NCBI GenBank assembly: GCA_037147155.1
Contig: JBAWVR010000033.1
Location: 1-8,804 of the forward strand
Reading direction: 5' to 3'
Length of the DNA stretch: 8,804 nucleotides
Source: JBAWVR01 sp037147155
Lineage (GTDB): Bacteria; Patescibacteriota; Minisyncoccia; Phycocordibacterales; GWA1-40-21
The position numbers and the translations under genes were made by a program. Under the pieces are notes generated by a model, which had not been told where the DNA came from, made no database searches, and saw only the letters and a list, made by a program, of their open reading frames with translations. Shown piece by piece: positions 1 to 5,460 of the stretch. Numbering within the stretch: position 1 is the stretch's first letter; every line of letters starts with the position of its first letter.

Positions 1-26
1 GTGTTAGTGATTGAGATAGACCGCGA

Positions 27-41
27 ATGAGCTCAGCTCAT
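27..41. repeat. 15-bp palindrome upstream of livK
   Basis: Two perfect 7-bp arms (ATGAGCT and AGCTCAT) flank a single central C. The palindrome lies 39 bases upstream of the livK start chosen here. It could be an operator half-site pair or a small hairpin ending an upstream transcript, but no T-run follows, so a terminator is unlikely. The role is unknown and chance occurrence is possible. Confidence 0.35.
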
Positions 42-80
42 CAGTTGTTTACCTCATTACTTATCATTAAATACAAAAAT

Positions 81-1199
81 ATGAAAAAGACATACATATC
101 AATAATCGTGTTAGTGCTAGTATTGGCTGGTTTGGTCACTTATTTCGGGATTAACTCCTCTAATAGTGACACAATCAAGCTCGGAGCTTTGTTTCCTCTA
201 ACTGGTGGTTTGGCCACATACGGTGAACCTGCTCAGAAAACTGTGCAAATCGCCGTGGATGAAATCAATGCCGCTGGTGGAATCAATGGCAAGAAGCTCG
301 AAGTGGTCTTCAAAGATCACAAGTGTGATGCAAAGTCTGCTGTGACTGCTCTAGAACAAATGAAGACTGTCGAAAAAGCTAACTATCTTTTGGCTGTCGG
401 TTGTAGCGGTACTATTATGAGTATGGCGCCACAACTCAAAGGTCAGATTCTCGTTGGTTCCGCTATCACTTCACCGAAGATCAGTTCTCTGTCACCAATG
501 GTGTTTAGAAACTATGTATCTGATGAACAGGAATCTGCTTTGTTTGCAAAAGAAATAAAAGCTAAGGGTTACAAGACTGTCGGTGTGATCTATGAAGAAA
601 CTGATTATGCCAAGGGTCTCATGATGAACTTGGTAAAATACCTTGACGGTAGTGGGGTAAAAGTGGTTAGTGAAGGTTTTACTACTGGTTCAACTGATGT
701 TCGTACTCAGATTACCAAAATCAAATCCGCCAAGCCCGAAGTGGTCTTTGTCAGTCCTCAGACTGTTACCTCTGGAGATTTGGTGCTTGGAGAAATGCAA
801 AAGCAAGGTTTTCGTCCAAACATGATTGTGAATGAAAACATTTTGAAGTCTGCTGATTTGATGACTCGCTACTCTTCATTGCTCGACAATGGTGTGAGTG
901 CTGACTATGTTGTGGCTAATAGTGAAAAGTTAAATAATATTTTGACCAAGTACAAGAGTCAGTATGGTGTTGATTGTCCGCAGAAAAATATTTGTGCCAC
1001 TATGTATGATGATGTGTACTTGTATGCGACTGCACTCAAGGAGAAGGGTGATGATGTAAAGGGCGTGCAGAGCTACTTGAAAACCGCAACCTACAATGGT
1101 GCGACTGGTGCTGTAGCTTTCGACTCCAAGAATGACCGTGCTGGGGCCGGTTACTCACTATTCCATATCGTTGGTGGTAAGGGGGTGGAGGTAAAATAG
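81..1199 (+). CDS. livK: LivK-type periplasmic-binding-fold substrate-binding protein of a branched-chain amino-acid ABC transporter
   Basis: This 372-residue protein has the type 1 periplasmic-binding fold and should capture branched-chain amino acids or related amides outside the membrane and deliver them to LivM. Residues 4-22 form a hydrophobic segment after MKKT. There is no lipobox Cys, so it may be an uncleaved membrane anchor. The mature domain opens with IKLGALFPLTGG (32-43) and has the family pattern EINAAGGINGKKLEV (61-75). It ends with the typical YDDVYLYATALKEKG (309-323) and an NGATGAVAFD stretch (339-348). Cys82 and Cys108 have a spacing like the disulfide of the E. coli protein; Cys299 and Cys305 form a second close pair. 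The reading frame extends back to ATG 27, but ATG 81 is preferred because it starts directly at a normal signal segment. No SD precedes it. A terminator follows, so it is not simply co-transcribed with livM. The exact substrate cannot be read from the sequence. Confidence 0.88.
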   Translation: MKKTYISIIVLVLVLAGLVTYFGINSSNSDTIKLGALFPLTGGLATYGEPAQKTVQIAVDEINAAGGINGKKLEVVFKDHKCDAKSAVTALEQMKTVEKANYLLAVGCSGTIMSMAPQLKGQILVGSAITSPKISSLSPMVFRNYVSDEQESALFAKEIKAKGYKTVGVIYEETDYAKGLMMNLVKYLDGSGVKVVSEGFTTGSTDVRTQITKIKSAKPEVVFVSPQTVTSGDLVLGEMQKQGFRPNMIVNENILKSADLMTRYSSLLDNGVSADYVVANSEKLNNILTKYKSQYGVDCPQKNICATMYDDVYLYATALKEKGDDVKGVQSYLKTATYNGATGAVAFDSKNDRAGAGYSLFHIVGGKGVEVK

Positions 1200-1215
1200 A
1201 GTTAACCAAATAGAC

Positions 1216-1243
1216 AAAAAGCCGCTATACTGGGCGGTTTTTT
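1216..1243 (+). terminator. Rho-independent terminator of livK
   Basis: A hairpin with arms at about 1216-1225 and 1234-1243 (CCGC pairing with GCGG, extended by A/T pairs and one G-T wobble) has an 8-base loop and ends in a T-run. It starts 17 bases after the livK stop codon. It separates livK from the genes that follow. Confidence 0.75.
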
Positions 1244-1291
1244 GTTAGATATTCAGAATAAATGTCACGGCTGAGTTAGTTGTTGGTACTA

Positions 1292-1320
1292 TTGACTTTT
1301 CTATCAAATTATGCTAATAT
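1292..1320 (+). promoter_or_regulatory. Promoter of the receiver-domain gene
   Basis: A -35 box TTGACT (1292-1297) and a -10 box TAATAT (1315-1320) are separated by exactly 17 bases. An extended -10 TGC lies at 1312-1314. The predicted start is near 1327, leaving a leader of about 73 bases. Its -10 region (ATGCTA...) resembles that of the promoter at 2323-2351. Confidence 0.75.
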
Positions 1321-1326
1321 AGTATA

Positions 1327-1399
1327 AAGTATCAAATAGATCTTTTCAAAAAACTGGCTTTAATTAGGTGTGCCAATGAACACCAGAGGAGGAAAGAAA
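1327..1399 (+). promoter_or_regulatory. 5' leader with small hairpin and full AGGAGG site
   Basis: The leader holds a 5-bp hairpin, GGTGT (1367-1371) pairing with ACACC (1380-1384), which ends just before a complete AGGAGG (1387-1392) spaced 7 bases from ATG 1400. TGGC at 1355-1358 can instead pair with GCCA at 1372-1375, which lies in the loop of that hairpin. The sequence GTGCCAATGAAC (1370-1381) recurs with one extra C in the leader of the next gene. A regulatory role is inferred, not shown. Confidence 0.5.
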
Positions 1400-2251
1400 A
1401 TGAGTACGATTGTTAATGTTATGGTCAAGATGGATGAAGGTCCTGTTGCGCGCTCAATCAAAACCGTTGGAGACATGCTCTGCAAAGACAATGTCTTCTT
1501 CACGGATGATGAAGCAAGTGCGGATCTGATTATCATCGGCAACAAAGGCTCTATCGAAAAAACCTACAACATCAACAAACGTTACATGTTGGTGTTGGGC
1601 ATTGAGCGCATTGGACGCGTTGATGGTTTGCCGAAGAACGTTGTTTCTGTTGGTGCGACAGAGATGGTTGCGTTTATGGTTGAGGAAATAAACCAGATTT
1701 GTAATGCAAAGTTGCAACAACCCAGCGACGACGTTCAACAACCGACTGAAAAGGCAGTCGACAAGGAAACCGTCATGGTCAACTTGGTTCGCGAAGATGC
1801 CTTGGAGATTCTGGTTGTTGATGACACAGCCGGCAATCAAGAGTCGGCGATGGAACTCATGCGGATCGGACACAAGGTGACTGTTGCTGAGGGTTACCCC
1901 GAAGCGATGGAAGCTTTGAGTCACAAGAAGTTTGATGTGGCTCTGCTCGATCTGCACATGCCGATGCGTCTGCATGGTGCACTCTCCAGCAATGCTCTGA
2001 AGATTGGCGAGGAAGTTCCTTACGGGATGTTATTGGTCTTCGAGGCGGCCTCGAAGGGTGTGAAGGATGTGGCGATTGTTACAGACCTTAATCACCATGT
2101 TGATCCATTCTCGGCAGCCTTCGATCATCTGTCCCAGAAACCTTTCACGGTGAATGTATCGAAAGTTCTCATGATGCATGCTCCAATGAGAGGTGGTACG
2201 AAGGATTGGGTGGCAGCACTCAACATCATTCTAGACTCGCGGGTTGAATAA
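1400..2251 (+). CDS. Receiver-domain (REC) protein with unassigned N-terminal domain and no output domain
   Basis: This soluble protein of 283 residues has two parts. Residues 134-255 form a phosphoreceiver domain: acidic pair Asp141-Asp142 in ILVVDD, phospho-acceptor Asp184 in ALLDLHMP, switch Thr228 in AIVTD, and conserved Lys247-Pro248. All key residues are present. The distance from Asp184 to Thr228 is 44 residues against about 30 in CheY, so the domain carries an insert of roughly 14 residues after HMPMRLHG. Residues 1-100 look like a separate alpha/beta domain (ADLIIIGNKG, YMLVLGIERIG) joined by a polar linker rich in Gln, Asp and Lys (101-130); I do not recognise the family. No DNA-binding or enzymatic output domain follows, and no histidine kinase is nearby. 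The start at 1400 rests on the AGGAGG site; ATG 1370 in the same frame is less likely. Composition is more GC-rich than livM. Its role may be a stand-alone phosphorelay or protein-interaction module. Confidence 0.72.
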   Translation: MSTIVNVMVKMDEGPVARSIKTVGDMLCKDNVFFTDDEASADLIIIGNKGSIEKTYNINKRYMLVLGIERIGRVDGLPKNVVSVGATEMVAFMVEEINQICNAKLQQPSDDVQQPTEKAVDKETVMVNLVREDALEILVVDDTAGNQESAMELMRIGHKVTVAEGYPEAMEALSHKKFDVALLDLHMPMRLHGALSSNALKIGEEVPYGMLLVFEAASKGVKDVAIVTDLNHHVDPFSAAFDHLSQKPFTVNVSKVLMMHAPMRGGTKDWVAALNIILDSRVE

Positions 2252-2258
2252 AACCCGC
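2239..2258 (+). repeat. Hairpin overlapping the stop codon of the receiver gene
   Basis: GCGGGTT (2239-2245) and AACCCGC (2252-2258) pair perfectly over 7 bp with loop GAATAA, so the stop codon sits in the loop. No T-run follows, so alone it is not a standard terminator. It precedes a stronger hairpin and may protect the mRNA 3' end. Confidence 0.5.
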
Positions 2259-2265
2259 AAAAATC

Positions 2266-2297
2266 AAGCGCGCCAACCCATGTTGGCGCGCTTTTCC
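2266..2297 (+). terminator. Terminator of the receiver gene
   Basis: A perfect 12-bp GC-rich stem (2266-2277 with 2282-2293) closes on the tetraloop CCAT. The right arm runs into TTTT (2292-2295). Together with the hairpin at the stop codon it should end transcription before the next promoter. Confidence 0.8.
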
Positions 2298-2322
2298 TAT
2301 TTAAGAGGAGGGATGTATAAGC

Positions 2323-2351
2323 TTGACAGATAGACTAGAATATGCTATACT
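2323..2351 (+). promoter_or_regulatory. Near-consensus promoter of the small lipoprotein gene
   Basis: A perfect -35 box TTGACA (2323-2328), a 17-base spacer and -10 box TATACT (2346-2351) with extended TGC at 2343-2345. The predicted start is near 2358. This is the strongest-looking promoter in the window. Confidence 0.85.
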
Positions 2352-2371
2352 GTATATATCAAGATGGGGTT

Positions 2372-2403
2372 GTGGTTTGGTTGGCTGGTGCCAATCGAAC
2401 CGC
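2372..2403 (+). promoter_or_regulatory. Long RNA hairpin in the lipoprotein gene leader
   Basis: A 14-bp stem (2372-2385 with 2390-2403) closes on the loop TGGT. Three of the pairs are G-T, so the structure is stable as RNA on the + strand. It lies inside the predicted leader of about 89 bases (2358-2446). The right arm carries GTGCCAATCGAAC, nearly identical to a motif in the leader of the preceding gene. It could be a cis-regulatory or mRNA-stabilising element; no known riboswitch class is recognised. Confidence 0.6.
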
Positions 2404-2446
2404 CTGTTTTGGGGAAAAAGCACTTTCAAAGCAAAGGAAAACACAG

Positions 2447-2806
2447 ATGAAAAACATCGCCAAGTCCATCGCCGCGTTCCTGGTCCTGCTGTCCGTGCTG
2501 GTGAGCACCGGTTGTGCCACCACGGTCTACCGTGGGACCAGTACGGAACACATCACCAGGATTGCATCCGGCGAAGTGCCGAAGATTGGACAGCGCGTCA
2601 TCATTCACTATTCCATGTATTACGAGGAAAGTGATGGTCCCGGCAAAAAAGTTATTGTTTGGGAAGGTTATGACGATCGAAAGATCCATGTCTTTACCAC
2701 AATTGGACCCGCCTTCGGCATCACTGATGATGACAAAGGCGTTGAGGGTGCTCTTGTGAAGGATCCGGAAGTCGGAGCAGTCTTCGCCAAGATCAAGACG
2801 GAATAA
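2447..2806 (+). CDS. Small putative lipoprotein, family unknown
   Basis: This 119-residue protein begins with a lipoprotein-like signal: MKNIAK, a hydrophobic run (about residues 7-19) and STGC with Cys23 as candidate lipidation site. Ser at -3 is not the canonical Leu, so lipidation is probable rather than certain. The remaining ~96 residues have a mixed polar sequence with possible beta strands (GQRVIIHYSMYYEE about 50-63, KVIVWEGY, KIHVFTTIG) and no recognised domain. The start at 2447 is chosen because AAGGA (2434-2438) lies 8 bases upstream and the signal sequence starts there; the frame runs back to 2342, but that stretch overlaps the promoter and leader. The signal-peptide region is strongly GC-rich (39 of 60 bases, 65%, at 2461-2520), unlike livM. 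It has its own promoter and terminator. Function is unknown; a surface role is inferred only from the signal. Confidence 0.7.
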   Translation: MKNIAKSIAAFLVLLSVLVSTGCATTVYRGTSTEHITRIASGEVPKIGQRVIIHYSMYYEESDGPGKKVIVWEGYDDRKIHVFTTIGPAFGITDDDKGVEGALVKDPEVGAVFAKIKTE

Positions 2807-2814
2807 CCGTCAAC

Positions 2815-2857
2815 GGACTTTTGAGTCCAGCCGCCTGAGTTTCTCGGGCGGCTTTTT
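2815..2857 (+). terminator. Tandem hairpin terminator of the lipoprotein gene
   Basis: A first hairpin of 5 bp (2815-2819 with 2824-2828, loop TTTG) abuts a second of 11 bp with one T-G wobble (2829-2839 with 2843-2853, loop TTT), followed by a T-run to 2857. The second hairpin is a classic intrinsic terminator. Confidence 0.85.
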
Positions 2858-2860
2858 AAT

Positions 2861-2889
2861 TAGAAAAAACACACCAACTGTGATAAAAT
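2861..2889 (+). promoter_or_regulatory. Possible promoter of livMGF
   Basis: An extended -10, TGA-TAAAAT (2881-2889), has a weak -35 TAGAAA (2861-2866) with a 17-base spacer. The predicted start is near 2896, giving a leader of about 22 bases with no SD. A promoter is expected here because a strong terminator lies immediately upstream. Confidence 0.5.
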
Positions 2890-2917
2890 ACTGACATCAG
2901 AAGTTAATTATTTACCG

Positions 2918-3784
2918 ATGGATTATCTTATACATCTCGCCATATTAGTTGGAATATATTCTATCCTCGCCATATCGCTCAACTTGGTTGTGGGCTATAC
3001 CGGACTTTTGTCTATTACCCAAGCCGCCTTCTATGGTATAGGCGCTTATGCGACAGCGATACTTCTCACAACCACCGGTGTGAATTTTTTTGTCTCAGTT
3101 TTGTTGGGTATTGTCATCACAGCTGTAGTCAGCTTGGCTATCGGTTATATATTATCAAAATTCCGTGGTGACTATTATGCTCTCGGTTCGTTTGGTTTTA
3201 ATATTATTGTGTTTAGTATTTTCCTCAACTGGCAAAGTCTAACTCGTGGACCTCTCGGTATCCCTGGTATTCCTCGACCAGAAATATTTGGTTTTACTTT
3301 TAGTGAGAATATTCATTTTCTTTTACTGACCGCGGTTTTTGCGATCGTCATTTTCCTTCTTGCTCAATATATCACTCGCTCATCTTTTGGTCGGGTACTT
3401 CAGGCTATACGTGAAGATGAAAAGGTGACACAAGTTTTTGGTTATAATACTATTTTCTTTAAATTAACTATTTTCGTAATCGGAGCTTGTATGGCTTCAG
3501 TTGCGGGATCACTATTTGCTTCATATATTACTTATGTTGATCCATCATCATTCACCCTCGCGGAATCAATCTTTATTCTCTCCGTGATTGTACTCGGTGG
3601 ATTGGCAGACAATACAGGCGCGGTTTGTGGTGCAATCTTTCTCATTCTTCTTCCAGAGATATTGCGCTTTGTCGGTTTCCCAACAGATGTGGCGGCACAG
3701 TTGCGCCAGGCGACTTATGGTTTGATTTTGATCCTGCTCATGTTATATCGCCCACAAGGCCTCATGGGTAAATATAAAATTTAA
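2918..3784 (+). CDS. livM: LivM-type permease of a branched-chain amino-acid ABC transporter
   Basis: This 288-residue, highly hydrophobic protein is an inner-membrane permease of the LivH/LivM (BPD_transp_2) family and should form half of the transport channel. Family marks are LNLVVGYTGLLSITQAAF (about 21-38) with the following GIGAYATA, the SSFGRVLQAIREDEK loop (about 156-170) expected to contact the ATPases, VIVLGGLADNTGAVCGAIFL near 230-249, and the C-terminal YRPQGLMGKYKI typical of LivM ends. About eight membrane segments are apparent. The ATG at 2918 begins directly at the first hydrophobic helix, and length is close to usual for the short form. livG starts 2 bases after its stop, so translation is likely coupled. 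Its normal partner LivH is not in the window, so a complete transporter needs a gene elsewhere or a LivM homodimer. Confidence 0.9.
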   Translation: MDYLIHLAILVGIYSILAISLNLVVGYTGLLSITQAAFYGIGAYATAILLTTTGVNFFVSVLLGIVITAVVSLAIGYILSKFRGDYYALGSFGFNIIVFSIFLNWQSLTRGPLGIPGIPRPEIFGFTFSENIHFLLLTAVFAIVIFLLAQYITRSSFGRVLQAIREDEKVTQVFGYNTIFFKLTIFVIGACMASVAGSLFASYITYVDPSSFTLAESIFILSVIVLGGLADNTGAVCGAIFLILLPEILRFVGFPTDVAAQLRQATYGLILILLMLYRPQGLMGKYKI

Positions 3785-3786
3785 TT

Positions 3787-4548
3787 ATGAAAAAGGAATT
3801 TGCTCTGACTGTAAATAAGATGGCTAAACATTTTGACGGAGTACACGCTCTCGATGATTTGTCATTGGAATTTCCAACAGGGGAGATAATCGGTTTGGTT
3901 GGTCCGAATGGTTCCGGTAAATCTACTTTGGTTAACGTACTGACCGGTATCGTCAATTTTGATGAAGGTTATTTGACCGTTGATGGTTCCAAGAAAATAA
4001 AAAAGATTCAGGCTTATGAGATTGCGGATTATGGTATCACTCGAACTTTTCAAGATTCTCGTTTGTTCGAACAGATGACCGTGCTCGATAATATTTTGGT
4101 AGTTATTACCAAACGTGGAGTAATCAGCTCATTGTTTGAGACACACAAAGATTTTCATTTGGCACATGCTTATAAAATTCTCGAGCGAGTGGGTTTGATC
4201 GAAAAGAAAGATGAATTGGCTCACGATTTGTCCTATGGCCAGAGAAAGTTGTTGGAGATTGGCCGGGCCCTGGCTATGAAAAATGGTACAGGTGAGCACG
4301 CTGAAATCTTTTTGCTTGACGAACCATTTGCAGGTCTCTTTCCCGAGATGCGTAAAGTAGTTTCAGAAATAATTTTGGAAATGAAACAAGCCGGGCATAC
4401 CGTATTACTTATCGAACACAGTATGGAAATTATTCGCGACCTCTGTGATTACTTGTTTGTCTTGGATAGCGGACAGCTCTTGGCTGAAGGTGAACCGGAT
4501 GCCGTGCTGGCGAGAAAGTCGGTGGTGGAAGCATATTTGGGGGAATAG
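3787..4548 (+). CDS. livG: LivG-type ATPase subunit of the branched-chain amino-acid transporter
   Basis: This 253-residue cytoplasmic ABC ATPase powers import together with LivF. All motifs are intact: Walker A GPNGSGKST (39-47), Q-loop Gln89 in RTFQDSRLF, signature LSYGQ (148-152), Walker B IFLLDEP (174-180) with catalytic Glu179, and switch His211 in IEHS. LSYGQ and the pattern RTFQ..RLF favour LivG over LivF. The D-loop region reads FAGLFP, where LivG proteins usually have AGLNP. The gene starts 2 bases after livM without an SD, consistent with translational coupling. Its TAG stop supplies the first base of the palindromic repeat that follows, so the repeat inserted or formed right at the end of the gene. 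Confidence 0.9.
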   Translation: MKKEFALTVNKMAKHFDGVHALDDLSLEFPTGEIIGLVGPNGSGKSTLVNVLTGIVNFDEGYLTVDGSKKIKKIQAYEIADYGITRTFQDSRLFEQMTVLDNILVVITKRGVISSLFETHKDFHLAHAYKILERVGLIEKKDELAHDLSYGQRKLLEIGRALAMKNGTGEHAEIFLLDEPFAGLFPEMRKVVSEIILEMKQAGHTVLLIEHSMEIIRDLCDYLFVLDSGQLLAEGEPDAVLARKSVVEAYLGE

Positions 4549-4647
4549 TCATTGCGGAGCCCAGCCTGCCGGCGGGCAGGAGTCCAGGATTAATGAGGGT
4601 TTTGTAACTAAAGGTCTGGATTGCTTCGGGATTACCCTCGCAATGAC
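4548..4647. repeat. 100-bp palindromic repeat element between livG and livF
   Basis: Perfect 9-bp terminal inverted repeats, GTCATTGCG (4548-4556) and CGCAATGAC (4639-4647), bound the element. Inside are a hairpin CCTGCC (4565-4570) with GGCAGG (4575-4580), and a second nested hairpin: ATTGC (4620-4624) with GCAAT (4640-4644), enclosing GGG/CCC around loop ATTA. GTCATTGCG...GCAATCC ends are known to me from dispersed repeats in several bacterial genomes. It encodes no credible protein. It resembles a non-autonomous, MITE- or REP-like repeat; a flanking target duplication is not evident. Confidence 0.65.
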
Positions 4648-4670
4648 GGACAAAGGGAAATAGAAAAAAT

Positions 4671-5423
4671 ATGAAAAAAGAATCAGAAATATTATTAAGA
4701 TTAAATGATGTTAAAGTTCACTACGGCGGAGTGAAGGCTCTTGATGGTGTGGATGTTATTCTCGATGAAGGGGAGATTGTGGCGATCATGGGGCCAAATG
4801 GCGCCGGTAAGTCTACTGTTATCAAAGCCATCTTTGGAATCGCTCCAATCGTCTCTGGCGACGTTCTATGGCACGAGAGAAAGGTCTCACCAGTTTCTTA
4901 TGAGATGGTGGAACGTGGTATTTCTTATGTCCCGCAAGGTCGTCGAGTCTTTCGCGATTTGACTGTGCGAGAAAATTTGGAAATTGGTGGTTATACTATT
5001 CGTGATAAAAAGATTGTGAAAGAAAGAATGCTCGAGGTGCTCGATACTTTTCCGGATCTACAGAAAAAATTAAATGACCGTTCCAGTACACTCTCTGGTG
5101 GACAACAACAAATGTTGGCCATCGCTCGTGGTCTCATGACTAGTCCGAAAGTTTTACTTCTCGATGAACCAACATTGGGTTTGTCTCCAAAGATTGTAAA
5201 GGAAGTCTTTGCTAAAATTGACGAGATTAATAAAAAGCACGGCACCTCAATAATAGTTATCGAACACAATATAAAATCATTGCTCGAGATTGCGACTCGC
5301 GCCTATCTCTTGGATAAAGGTAAGGTAATCTTTTGTGGGTCAACTGACACACTTGAAAACAGTGGACTCCTCGAAAAAGTTTTCACTGGCGCTCTCCATG
5401 AAGACAAAACCTGTCAGGTCTAA
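4671..5423 (+). CDS. livF: LivF-type ATPase subunit of the branched-chain amino-acid transporter
   Basis: This 250-residue cytoplasmic ABC ATPase is the partner of LivG. Motifs are Walker A GPNGAGKST (41-49), Q-loop Gln89 in YVPQGRRVF, signature LSGGQQQ (141-147), Walker B VLLLDEP (161-167) with Glu166, and His199 in IEHN. The pattern VPQGRRVF...LTVRENLEIG is characteristic of LivF. The C-terminal tail of about 10 residues (HEDKTCQV) differs from the usual ending. It starts 122 bases after livG, and most of that gap is the palindromic repeat. An AAAGGG at 4652-4657 is a poor SD at 13 bases. No clear promoter is visible in the gap, so it probably depends on read-through from livMG. Confidence 0.9.
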   Translation: MKKESEILLRLNDVKVHYGGVKALDGVDVILDEGEIVAIMGPNGAGKSTVIKAIFGIAPIVSGDVLWHERKVSPVSYEMVERGISYVPQGRRVFRDLTVRENLEIGGYTIRDKKIVKERMLEVLDTFPDLQKKLNDRSSTLSGGQQQMLAIARGLMTSPKVLLLDEPTLGLSPKIVKEVFAKIDEINKKHGTSIIVIEHNIKSLLEIATRAYLLDKGKVIFCGSTDTLENSGLLEKVFTGALHEDKTCQV

Positions 5424-5428
5424 ATATT

Positions 5429-5456
5429 AAAAACCACCCGATAAGGAGTGGTTTTT
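5429..5456. terminator. Shared convergent terminator between livF and the HEVEH gene
   Basis: AAAAACCAC (5429-5437) pairs with GTGGTTTTT (5448-5456) over 9 bp around a 10-base loop. A- and T-tracts on both sides let it act in both directions. It sits 5 bases after the livF stop and 4 bases before the end of the minus-strand gene. Confidence 0.75.
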
Positions 5457-5460
5457 AAGT

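Noticed and set aside
1..30. Possible 3' end of an upstream gene in frame 1 (nine codons, then TGA at 28-30)
   Set aside because: Only nine residues (VLVIEIDRE) are visible and they match no family end I know, including LivH. It is compatible with a gene to the left but cannot be supported.
45..73. Promoter for livK (TTGTTT with TAAATA or TTAAAT)
   Set aside because: The -10 candidates match only 3 or 4 of 6 positions, too weak to call, although the placement would give a leaderless mRNA.
27..80. Longer livK start at ATG 27
   Set aside because: It adds 18 residues (MSSAHQLF...) in front of a normal signal segment and begins inside the palindrome. ATG 81 is the better start.
1454..1975. 173-codon open frame on the minus strand
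   Set aside because: It lies wholly inside the receiver gene, lacks its own signals and has no recognisable domain. It is a shadow of the real frame.
2323..2634. 103-codon + strand frame across the lipoprotein promoter and gene start
   Set aside because: It begins at the -35 box of the strong promoter, before the transcript start, so it could not be translated from that mRNA. The overlapping frame has a signal peptide and an SD site.
4620..4644. Terminator between livG and livF
   Set aside because: The hairpin is not followed by a T-run and belongs to the palindromic repeat, so it is not called as a terminator.
4548..4647. CRISPR repeat or integron attachment site
   Set aside because: There is only one copy, with no spacers and no recombinase. 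The terminal inverted repeats fit a dispersed palindromic repeat better.
4445..4663. 72-codon frame over the end of livG and the repeat
   Set aside because: It is formed by the repeat and the livG end in another frame, has no SD site and shows no domain.
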